From positions 1 through 38,737 of the forward strand of contig JAQBPY010000253.1 in the NCBI GenBank assembly GCA_028287285.1: a stretch of 38,737 nt of DNA, given 5' to 3'. Under the pieces are notes generated by a model. That model saw nothing but the letters and a program-made list of their open reading frames with translations. It had not been told where the DNA came from and did no database searches. Source of the stretch: Gemmatimonadota bacterium (lineage in GTDB: Bacteria > Gemmatimonadota > Gemmatimonadetes > Gemmatimonadales > Gemmatimonadaceae). Positions 31,700 through 38,737 of this stretch are shown one piece after another. Each line of letters starts with the position of its first letter. Position 1 is the stretch's first letter. The translations under genes were made by a program, and so were the position numbers.

Positions 31700-34600
31700 G
31701 AGCCCGGAATCGCATCGCGATCGCACTGGCGGTCGCCCTCGCATGCCTCGGAGGCAAGGCACGTGCGCAGGTGTCTGACGTCATAAGAGGGCGCGTAACA
31801 GCAACCGACAACGCCCCTATCGAAGGCGTGAACGTCAGGGCCGTTTCGTATCAGGGCAACATCACGAGAACGGCAAGGACAGACCGCAGCGGACGCTTTA
31901 CAATCATCTTCGTCAACGGCGAGGGAGACTACTGGCTGGACTTCACGAAGCTCGGCTTTGCGCCAAAGCGGTTCGAGATCAAGAAGGTGGGCGACGAGGA
32001 AGTAATGATGGCCGACACCCGCATGACCACGACCATCGCCACGCTCGACGAAGTGAACGTGGTTGGCCAGCGCAATCGTGCACTGCCCAACAGGAATGCG
32101 CCCACGGCGGATGTTGGTGGAGGAGAGCGGCCGCTCACGAACAATGGGGTTCCTGCCGACCAGGCGGGAAACCTTGCTGCCATGGCCGCAACCCTTGCAG
32201 GCATTCAGCTCATTCCCGGCCTCGAGGGCGCCGCAGACATGTATTCGCTGCTCGGCCTCTCGGGCGACCAGAACAATACCACGTTCAACGGTCTTGGCTC
32301 CGGCATCAGCACCCTTCCACCGGATATCCTCGCCACTACGTCCATCCGTCCGTACACCTTCGATCCGTCATCCGGTGGATTCAGCGGTGCGCAGATTGCC
32401 ATTCAAACGCTTCCGGGCTCCAATTTCTCGCGCCGGACCGTGAACAATGTGGACATCGCACCCCCGCTCGAGTGGGCCGATGAAACGGCGGACGCCCAGG
32501 GGCTGGAATACACGAACATGCGCGTTGGTGGAAATGCCGCCGGAGCGATCAGCACCGACAAGCTGTTCTACAACGCGTCCTACAACGTGGGCCGGCGATT
32601 CAACGATGTGCAGTCGCTGTTCAACACCAATGCGTTGGGGTTGGCCGCCGGCGGTGTGGCTGGAGACTCCGCTACCCGCCTGCTAGGTATCATGGACCGT
32701 CTCCACATTCCCGCCACCGCAGCGGGCGCGTCGAACCTCCAGACGGTGGATGTCATTCAAGGCACCGCGAACTTCGACCTGATGCCGAGCAGCTCGGGAA
32801 CGGGCCATTCGTTCACGCTTGGCTCGGCGGGCAACTATCAACGGTCGCGGCCCGTGAGCCGCGGCAGTCTCCTGCTCACGACGCCCGCTCACGGCGGCAC
32901 GGCCGATTTCTGGGGCGCAAACGTCGCGCTCGTGCACGCGAACTACTTCTGGTTCGGCGTGCTCGAGAAAACCACTCTCGGGTTTGCAGCGTCATCGAAC
33001 GCCACGAATCCGTATGTGCTGTTGCCTGAAGGCAATGTGCGCGTCAATTCCGCACTTGCCGATGGTACGTCATCGGTGAAGTCACTGCTGTTTGGTGGAA
33101 GCTCGGTGGCATCGGCGCTGACCAGCCGAGCCGTGCAGCTCAATAACCAGCTCAGCTGGTATACCGAGGACAACAAGCACACGTTGAAGCTCACGTCGAG
33201 CCTCATGCTCGATGCGTTCACCAACGATCAGACCCCGAGCCTGCTGGGAACGTTCGTCTTCAACTCGCTCGCCGACTTCGAGGCGAATTCGCCGAGCAGC
33301 TATGCACGAACGCTGGCACGCAATGAACGATCGGGACGGCAGATGACCGGTGCGATGTCACTCGGTGACTACTGGCGTCCGAGTCCGAGCGTGCAGGTGC
33401 AGTACGGCCTCCGCGTGGATGCCAATCGTTTTCTCTCCACGCCATCGTTCAATCAGGCCGTGCTCAGTGCGTTCGGGCTCCGAAACGACGTCGTCCCGAA
33501 TGACGTCTACCTCAGTCCCCGGCTTGGGCTGCAGTGGTATTACGGCTCGTCGCCCACCATTGCATATGCGCCGGGCGCCGCACGGCCGCCGCGTGCCGTG
33601 GTCCATCTGGGCATCGGCATGTTCCAGAACGTCGCGCCGGCTCAGCTGATCAGCACCGCGGTGAGCACAACCGGCCTGTCCAATTCCGCGCAGAGCATCA
33701 CGTGCGTGGGTACTGCGGTTCCATTTCCAGACTGGAATGCATTCGTCACGGATCCAGGCTCGATACCAGCACGCTGTGCTGATGGGTCGGCGGGAACGAT
33801 GTTCTCCACGTCGGCACCCGGGGTTGCACTGTTCGATCCATCGTACCGCCAACCCAGGTCGCTGCGCGCAGCAGGCGATTGGTCGAGTCCCGTCCTCGAC
33901 AATCGATTCGTGCTCGGCGTGCAGGCCATCGTGAACGCGAGCAGCACGCAGCAGGGGTTCGTGGACGCAAACCTCAACCCCGTGACCCGGTTCGTGCTGG
34001 CGAATGAAGGTGGACGTCCGGTGTTCGCCGACGTGGGCGCGATCGTACCGGGCACCGGCAGCATCACTGCCTCGGCGGCGCGCATCTCGCCGCTGTTTCA
34101 GCGCGTGTTGCTGCAACGCTCCGATCTGCATTCCAGCTCACGGCAACTCACGGTGAACGTGAAGCCGGTTACGGCCAATGCGAAGCTGAAGTGGGATTTC
34201 ACGTACACGCTGCTTGGCGTGAACGAGCAGTACAATGGATTCACGAGCACCACCGGCAACCCGTTCGACATCGGCTCGGGCGCCACGCTTCAGGGTGGGC
34301 ATCATGCGGCCACGCTCAGGTGGAGCGACTTTCCCATCTTCGACATCGTCTACGTGAGCGCCGCGCTGCAATGGCAGTCGGGGCCGCGGTATACACCTTC
34401 CATTGCGGGCGACGTCAATGGCGATGGATTCGGCAACGACCGCGCATTCGTGTTCGATCCTGCCACGACCACCGATGTGGCAACCGCATCGGCCATGCAT
34501 GGGCTGCTCGCGACCGGAAGCTCGTCTGCGCGCGAGTGCCTGCAGCATCAGCTGGGTCGCCTGTCCGAGCGTGGCAGTTGTCAGGCTCCGTGGACGTCGG

Positions 34601-35379
34601 TGGCCGGTGTGCAGGTGAAGTTCAATCCCGCCCGCATCGGATTGCCGAAGCGTGTAACGATCGCCCTCACGGTGCAGAACCCCATGGGCATCGCGGACCT
34701 CGCCCTGCACGGCAGCAACGACATTCGCGGCTGGGGCCTCAACATTCCACCCGATCAGAATCTCCTGTATGTACGCGGCTTTGATCCCGTCACGCGCCAG
34801 TTCAGGTACGACGTCAACCAGCGTTTCGGCTCGACGCGGCCGCAGCAGTCGGCAAGGCAGGCGTTGCCCTACGTCAGCATTTCAGTTGGTATCGACGTGG
34901 GGATACCGCGCGAGCGACAACTGCTGACGCAGCGGCTCGATGCCGGCCGTGTTCGCGAAGGCAACAAGGCGGGTGCGGAAGTGTTGAAGCAGTTTGGCAC
35001 CAGCTCCATCCCCAACCCTATGGACATGATCCTGCAGCAGTCCGATTCGCTGCACCTGACCCGCGTGCAGGCAGACAGCCTGGCCACGCTGAGCCACCGA
35101 TACGCGTCCTTTGCCGATTCCATCTGGACGCCCGTTGCGCGGTACTTCGAGACCTTGCCGGACGCCTATCGCGCCGGTGAGGCGTATGATCGCTACGTGG
35201 GTGCCCGAGAGCGAACCGTGGACTTTCTCCTCACGCTCGTTCCCTTGGCGAAGGCGATTCTCACGGATGCGCAGCGACGCAAGCTGCCGCCGCAGCTGGC
35301 CAACTACCTCGATGAGCGTGTGCTGAGATTTCTGCGCTCGTCCACCGCGGGCGACAACAGCGCGGTCGTGATGCGGTAG
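31696..35379 (+). CDS. TonB-dependent outer-membrane receptor with C-terminal helical extension
   Basis: A 1227-aa protein. A signal peptide (IALAVALACLGGKARAQ) precedes a CarboxypepD-regulatory domain (about 28-110: RGRVTATDNAPIEGVNVRAV), then LDEVNVVGQRNR, a plug (NNTTFNGLGSGISTLPPDIL, GGFSGAQIAIQTLPGS) and a 22-strand-type barrel rich in alternating aromatics, probably ending near residue 1080 (YVSISVGIDVGIPRERQLL). An uncommon 140-residue helical extension follows, with LHLTRVQADSLATLSHRY and ILTDAQRRKLPPQLANYLD. It should import a large or scarce ligand with TonB energy. GTG 31696 overlaps the propeller B stop, so receptor and propellers are made together with BlaI/BlaR1. The ligand is unknown; no SusD partner is present. 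Confidence 0.88.
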   Translation: MRARNRIAIALAVALACLGGKARAQVSDVIRGRVTATDNAPIEGVNVRAVSYQGNITRTARTDRSGRFTIIFVNGEGDYWLDFTKLGFAPKRFEIKKVGDEEVMMADTRMTTTIATLDEVNVVGQRNRALPNRNAPTADVGGGERPLTNNGVPADQAGNLAAMAATLAGIQLIPGLEGAADMYSLLGLSGDQNNTTFNGLGSGISTLPPDILATTSIRPYTFDPSSGGFSGAQIAIQTLPGSNFSRRTVNNVDIAPPLEWADETADAQGLEYTNMRVGGNAAGAISTDKLFYNASYNVGRRFNDVQSLFNTNALGLAAGGVAGDSATRLLGIMDRLHIPATAAGASNLQTVDVIQGTANFDLMPSSSGTGHSFTLGSAGNYQRSRPVSRGSLLLTTPAHGGTADFWGANVALVHANYFWFGVLEKTTLGFAASSNATNPYVLLPEGNVRVNSALADGTSSVKSLLFGGSSVASALTSRAVQLNNQLSWYTEDNKHTLKLTSSLMLDAFTNDQTPSLLGTFVFNSLADFEANSPSSYARTLARNERSGRQMTGAMSLGDYWRPSPSVQVQYGLRVDANRFLSTPSFNQAVLSAFGLRNDVVPNDVYLSPRLGLQWYYGSSPTIAYAPGAARPPRAVVHLGIGMFQNVAPAQLISTAVSTTGLSNSAQSITCVGTAVPFPDWNAFVTDPGSIPARCADGSAGTMFSTSAPGVALFDPSYRQPRSLRAAGDWSSPVLDNRFVLGVQAIVNASSTQQGFVDANLNPVTRFVLANEGGRPVFADVGAIVPGTGSITASAARISPLFQRVLLQRSDLHSSSRQLTVNVKPVTANAKLKWDFTYTLLGVNEQYNGFTSTTGNPFDIGSGATLQGGHHAATLRWSDFPIFDIVYVSAALQWQSGPRYTPSIAGDVNGDGFGNDRAFVFDPATTTDVATASAMHGLLATGSSSARECLQHQLGRLSERGSCQAPWTSVAGVQVKFNPARIGLPKRVTIALTVQNPMGIADLALHGSNDIRGWGLNIPPDQNLLYVRGFDPVTRQFRYDVNQRFGSTRPQQSARQALPYVSISVGIDVGIPRERQLLTQRLDAGRVREGNKAGAEVLKQFGTSSIPNPMDMILQQSDSLHLTRVQADSLATLSHRYASFADSIWTPVARYFETLPDAYRAGEAYDRYVGARERTVDFLLTLVPLAKAILTDAQRRKLPPQLANYLDERVLRFLRSSTAGDNSAVVMR

Positions 35380-35418
35380 TGATGCGGTAGCTCATCATGA
35401 ATTGCCGGGATGAAGATG

Positions 35419-35434
35419 TACTATTGACATAGTA
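35419..35434. promoter_or_regulatory. Candidate BlaI operator 1 embracing the -35 box of the PIG-L-like gene
   Basis: TACTA-TTGACA-TAGTA: the six-base spacer is itself a perfect -35 hexamer (35424-35429). Same architecture as the site before blaI and as MecI/BlaI operators (TACTA-N6-TAGTA). A bound dimer would directly block RNA polymerase. Confidence 0.62.
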
Positions 35435-35436
35435 GC

Positions 35437-35452
35437 TACTATGTGAGTAGTA
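35437..35452. promoter_or_regulatory. Candidate BlaI operator 2, overlapping the -10 region
   Basis: TACTA-TGTGAG-TAGTA, centre 18 bp from operator 1. Half-sites of both operators together form the perfect 18-bp palindrome ACATAGTAGCTACTATGT at 35427-35444. A TAGTAA (35448-35453), 18 bp after TTGACA, is the best -10 candidate, placing transcription start near the ATG at 35459. Confidence 0.58.
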
Positions 35453-35458
35453 ATAGGC

Positions 35459-38110
35459 ATGCGGCTCTCGATAACATGCTTGGCGCTCCTCCTGCTCGTC
35501 ACTCCGGCGGTGCGTGCGCAGGAACGTGGCGCAACACGTCTGCACGCCCTCGTGAACGGCCTCACCGTGACACCCCGCGTGCTCGTCATCGGGGCGCGGC
35601 CAACCGACGCCGACGCGGACCTCATCGCACGACTCGCGCTGGGCGCACACGTCCAGACGGCGTATCTCTCGCTCACCCGCGGCGAGAGCGCTCCCAACTA
35701 CGCCGGCCTCGAAACGGGTGCCACGCTCGGCGCCGTGCGCGTGCAGGAAATGCTCGCCGCGCGGCGCATTGACGGTGGCGAGCAGTACTTCACGCGTGCC
35801 TTCGACTTCGGCTCCGCGCGCAATGCCGCCGAAGGGTTCGGGCGGTGGGACCACGCAAATCTCCTTGGTGATGTGGTCAGCGTCGTGCGTGGCTTTCGGC
35901 CCCATGTCATCATCTCGCTTTTCCGGCCCGACACCGCGGACCACGACGGCCAGCATCAGGTGAGTGCGGTCATCGCGCGCGAGGTTTTCGATGCGGCGGC
36001 AGACACCATGCGTTATGCAAAGGGAAAGTATGGAATGCCGTGGTCGCCGGCGTCGATGTTCGAGCCGGGCCTGGGGGCCACGATCGATTCACGCGAATAC
36101 GACCACATTCTCGGCCGCACGTACGCGGACGTCGCAACGGAAAGCAGGGCGCAATTGCGCTCATTCGGTTTTCTGATGCCACCGTGGCAGGCCGCGCAGA
36201 CCATGGAGTGGCGTCGGGTGGCGACGCATGCGGCGGACTCGGCGGCATCGGGTGCGACGTCCATCTTCGCGGGTATCGACACCAGTCTTGCGCGCATGCA
36301 AAAGGACGTACCCGCCAATGGCGCGCGTCCGCTGGTGCAGTTGAGCACCATGCTCGCCTACGCCGATTCCGCGCGCACCAATCTCGATCTCCGGAATCCC
36401 TCGAGAATTCTTCCCTACCTCAGGCAGGTACACGAGCTCGCGTCTGCCGCTCGCGGAGGCGTGCTGGGTTGCCGCCATCCGTCGCGCGATGCGGCAATGT
36501 CGTTCGTCACCCACCGTCAGTGCGACCAGCGGTGGCTCGATCTCGACGCCTCGCTCGACCTCATTTTGAGGCGGTCCGCCGAGGCGCTGCTTGTGGCGTC
36601 CGGCATCACGTTCGAGCTGTTGTCAGATCGGGAATTTCTTGCGGGTGGCGATACCTCCACCGTCACGATCACCATCGCCAACAACAGCGACTCGGCCATT
36701 ACGGTGAATGACGTTTCAGTGAGCGGTGCAATTCCCATTCGCATGACCGAGCCCGTGCGGGTGCCAGCGCACATGAGCACGAATGTCACACGCTCCATCA
36801 TCAACATCGCCTATGCACATCCGTGGTGGATCTTCAGGCGCAAGGACAACTTCTATCCGCCGTCCACTTCCGCCCTCGATGGCGTACCGCGTCCGGGCGT
36901 GATGATGCAGGAATTCGGGATCGGCAGCTCTGCCATTGCGGAGAGCATGCGCCGAATGAGTGACGTGACGGCGACGATGACCGTGGGAGGCACGACGGTG
37001 ACGTCGAGCATCGGTGAGGTCGCATTCAAGACCGCCGAGCCCGCGTTCGGGATGCGCAACCGCGCGTTGAGCGGCGTGTCGGCGGTCACCCTCGACTTCG
37101 AGCGCGCACTCGAATGGGCGCAGGCGGGCAAGCCGCTCAAGAAGCAGCTTCGCGTCACGCTCAAGTCGTACTCGGACCGGCCGCAGCGCATTACGCTGAA
37201 GCAGAAGCTGCCGGTTGGCATCGTGCGTCTGGATTCGCTTCCGCCGGCAATCACGCTCGCGCCGCACGAGGCGGTTGACGTCACGATTCCCGTGCGGGGC
37301 ACGCCAGAGGCCGTACGCTACGATCTGGGGCTGTTCGGCATTGCTCCGGCTGACACGTTCGAGGTGGGATTTCGTACCGCACAGTACTCGTATCTGCCAC
37401 CGCTGCATCTGTTCCGCGAGTCGAGTGTCAGCATTCAGTCCGTCGACATCGTGATCCCGAATCGGTTGAGCGTTGCATACGTGCGCGGCGCCGGCGACGA
37501 CGCGGATGCGCCATTGAAGCAGCTTGGCATTCCCACCTATGTATTGAACAACGAAGGATTGACGCGCTTCGACATCGAGGGCCTTAGCACCGTCGTCATC
37601 GGTCCCGATGCATTTCGCGTCGACCATGGCTTGTTCACGCAGATGCCGCGTCTCACTGAATTTGCGCGCACGGGTGGAACGGTGGTGGTGCTGAGCAATC
37701 CAGTTGCGGTTTCGCAGCCGGGCATTCTTCCCTTTCCCGTGGACTTTGCTCGTCCGTACATGGAGCAGGTGACGCGAGAAGACGCGCCCGTGTCAACAAT
37801 TGATGGAAAAGCGCGTGTGTTGACGTGGCCCAACGTCATTCGTGCGGATGACTGGTCCGGTTGGGTGGGGGCACGAGCACTCACCGTTCCAACAACGGTC
37901 GACGCGCGCTATGCGCTCGTGGTGGAAACCCATGACCCCGAGCAGAAGCAGAATCGCAACGGCATTCTCGTTGCCACGGTGGGCAAAGGTCGCATCATCT
38001 ACACGTCGCTGACGCTTACGCAGCAGATTGCCAATGCCGTTCCTGGCGCGATGCGTCTGTTCGTCAATCTCCTGAGCGCCGGCTTGCCGGTCGAGGCGAA
38101 AGCGAAATAG
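35459..38110 (+). CDS. Large exported PIG-L-like (LmbE) protein with degenerate zinc motif
   Basis: An 883-aa protein. A signal peptide (MRLSITCLALLLLVTPAVRA) is followed by a PIG-L/LmbE domain (about 38-260). The usual AHPDDxE metal motif reads ARPTDADAD (R47, T49, D50, D52), while the distal DHDGQHQ (H162, H166) and REVF context are kept. The middle is beta-rich (LAGGDTSTVTITIANNSDSA, an NEW3-like module) and the last 200 residues resemble a GATase-like fold (SVAYVRGAGDDADAPLKQLG; GLSTVVIGPDAFRVDHGLFT). Active relatives deacetylate N-acetylglucosaminyl groups; this one may have altered or lost activity. ATG 35459 follows the -10 by about 5 bp with no ribosome site, so a leaderless message is likely. 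Confidence 0.83.
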   Translation: MRLSITCLALLLLVTPAVRAQERGATRLHALVNGLTVTPRVLVIGARPTDADADLIARLALGAHVQTAYLSLTRGESAPNYAGLETGATLGAVRVQEMLAARRIDGGEQYFTRAFDFGSARNAAEGFGRWDHANLLGDVVSVVRGFRPHVIISLFRPDTADHDGQHQVSAVIAREVFDAAADTMRYAKGKYGMPWSPASMFEPGLGATIDSREYDHILGRTYADVATESRAQLRSFGFLMPPWQAAQTMEWRRVATHAADSAASGATSIFAGIDTSLARMQKDVPANGARPLVQLSTMLAYADSARTNLDLRNPSRILPYLRQVHELASAARGGVLGCRHPSRDAAMSFVTHRQCDQRWLDLDASLDLILRRSAEALLVASGITFELLSDREFLAGGDTSTVTITIANNSDSAITVNDVSVSGAIPIRMTEPVRVPAHMSTNVTRSIINIAYAHPWWIFRRKDNFYPPSTSALDGVPRPGVMMQEFGIGSSAIAESMRRMSDVTATMTVGGTTVTSSIGEVAFKTAEPAFGMRNRALSGVSAVTLDFERALEWAQAGKPLKKQLRVTLKSYSDRPQRITLKQKLPVGIVRLDSLPPAITLAPHEAVDVTIPVRGTPEAVRYDLGLFGIAPADTFEVGFRTAQYSYLPPLHLFRESSVSIQSVDIVIPNRLSVAYVRGAGDDADAPLKQLGIPTYVLNNEGLTRFDIEGLSTVVIGPDAFRVDHGLFTQMPRLTEFARTGGTVVVLSNPVAVSQPGILPFPVDFARPYMEQVTREDAPVSTIDGKARVLTWPNVIRADDWSGWVGARALTVPTTVDARYALVVETHDPEQKQNRNGILVATVGKGRIIYTSLTLTQQIANAVPGAMRLFVNLLSAGLPVEAKAK

Positions 38111-38128
38111 GCCGCCTGTGCCCGTCGG

Positions 38129-38530
38129 TTATTTCATGAAGACCGACGTGACGCCATCGGTGATGAACGTCATGGTATTGGCATTGATCATGGCGATCCT
38201 GCCCAATGTGCCGTCGCTGCTGCGCAGCGTGATGGACGTTCCGACCAGGGTGTAGCTGCCGGTCTCGGTATTGTTGGTGGTGGTCACCTGCCCATTCACC
38301 GTCTTGCGCACATGCCCGGACTCGGCGTAGGTCGAGCCCTGGTACAGGGTGAGCACGTCGTCGAGCGTTTCGGTTTTGTTCGTCCCGCTGCCCGCGGTCG
38401 TGTAGGGGAGTGGCGACCCGTTGATGGTTCGCAGCGTGTAGGCGCCGTTGACGGTCGAGCTGCCCGTGAGCACGTCATCGAAGCAGCCAACCGAGAATGC
38501 CAGCCCAAGACCCAGCATCACTTTGCGCAT
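38129..38530 (-). CDS. Small lipoprotein, lipocalin-like/META-like
   Basis: A 133-aa probable lipoprotein: MRKVMLGLGLAFSVGCFDD gives a basic start, hydrophobic core and Cys17 after SVG. The mature part is beta-rich with repeated motifs NGAYTLRTINGSPLPYT and TGSYTLVGTSITLRSSDG, which suggests a small beta-barrel or sandwich fold of the lipocalin-like kind; no catalytic residues are evident. ATG 38528-38530 has GGAGAA four bases upstream (a TTG three bases earlier is also in frame). It is convergent with the PIG-L-like gene with an 18-bp gap, so the two probably share a termination region. Function unknown. Confidence 0.7.
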   Translation of the reverse strand: MRKVMLGLGLAFSVGCFDDVLTGSSTVNGAYTLRTINGSPLPYTTAGSGTNKTETLDDVLTLYQGSTYAESGHVRKTVNGQVTTTNNTETGSYTLVGTSITLRSSDGTLGRIAMINANTMTFITDGVTSVFMK

Positions 38531-38670
38531 CAAATTCTCCCAGGCCCGTCCAGCATTCCGGTGCGCTCAATGTCCGCCGGAAGCAACAGCAAACCCGCTG
38601 CGAGAGCAAGAGGGCGCGAGGTGCAATGCTGTTCACGTCAAACTATCATCGAGCAGACGCACACTTTTAT

Positions 38671-38705
38671 TGTCATCCCGCAGGAGCGAAGCGACTGTCG
38701 GGAAC
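38671..38705. repeat. Dispersed hairpin repeat, isolated copy
   Basis: TGTCATCCCGCAGGAGCGAA followed by GCGACTGTCGGGA: an imperfect hairpin (CCCG/CGGG outer stem, AGCG-AAG-CGACT apex) matching the ends of the elements at 9380-9687. The flanking 38531-38737 shows no gene; it must contain the promoter of the lipoprotein gene. Confidence 0.65.
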
Positions 38706-38737
38706 TACTATCCCATCCCTGGGGATGGTTCGGGGTG

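Overview
The window is a GC-rich bacterial chromosome segment with dense coding, many 4-bp stop/start overlaps, and no rRNA, tRNA, CRISPR array or transposase that I can see. Several traits point to a Gemmatimonadota (Gemmatimonadaceae-like) chromosome: Tat-exported and Sec-exported proteins, carboxypeptidase-regulatory-domain/TonB-receptor proteins, a BlaI/M56 pair, a large PIG-L protein and a compact glycogen gene cluster. This taxonomic call is inference from gene style, not from a marker gene.

Layout. (1) 1-9188: a truncated lipoprotein gene leaves the left edge. A probable operon then runs rightwards: Tat-exported class V aminotransferase, FkbH-like HAD protein, acyl carrier protein, GNAT acyltransferase, TylF-type methyltransferase, RfbA, an acetyltransferase/3,4-ketoisomerase fusion (WxcM type), a DegT-type sugar aminotransferase (FdtB type), a GtrB-like glycosyltransferase and a GtrA flippase-like protein. 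Together these look like a route to a dTDP-3-amino-3,6-dideoxyhexose, its N-acylation (acetyl, and perhaps an FkbH/ACP-made acyl group) and its membrane-linked transfer to a surface glycan. (2) 9198-9700: a small basic protein gene and a patch of dispersed, hairpin-forming repeats. (3) 9700-15469: transketolase, a secreted subtilase with altered signature motifs, a C2HC mini-protein, an ArsR-like repressor with its own palindrome, an ECF sigma/anti-sigma pair and a TfoX-N protein. (4) 15610-23961: glgX, glgB, malQ and glgP in one direction, a storage-glucan branching/debranching/phosphorolysis set with no glgA or glgC here. (5) 23990-26739: a secreted CarboxypepD_reg/plug-like protein, then KDPG aldolase and KDG kinase genes separated by a hairpin repeat. 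(6) 26752-38110: a BlaI-BlaR1 (M56) regulatory pair translationally coupled to two paralogous secreted propeller-like proteins and a very large TonB-dependent receptor, followed by a large PIG-L-like protein. (7) 38129-38530: a small lipoprotein facing it, then another copy of the dispersed repeat.

Most interesting region. The blaI promoter and the promoter of the PIG-L-like gene 8.6 kb downstream both carry palindromes of the form T(A/C)CTA-N6-TAG(T/G)A, the architecture expected for BlaI/MecI operators. The PIG-L promoter has two such sites in tandem with centres 18 bp apart; one holds the TTGACA -35 hexamer exactly in its spacer, and the transcript may be leaderless. The BlaR1 homologue has no penicillin-binding domain. 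It carries two copies of an LTxxQ-like periplasmic module, and the TonB receptor has a C-terminal extension with similar motifs. The PIG-L protein has lost part of its zinc motif. I read this as a candidate BlaI/BlaR1-controlled envelope uptake or sensing regulon that does not concern beta-lactams. The promoter architecture is seen directly; the regulatory and functional reading is inference.
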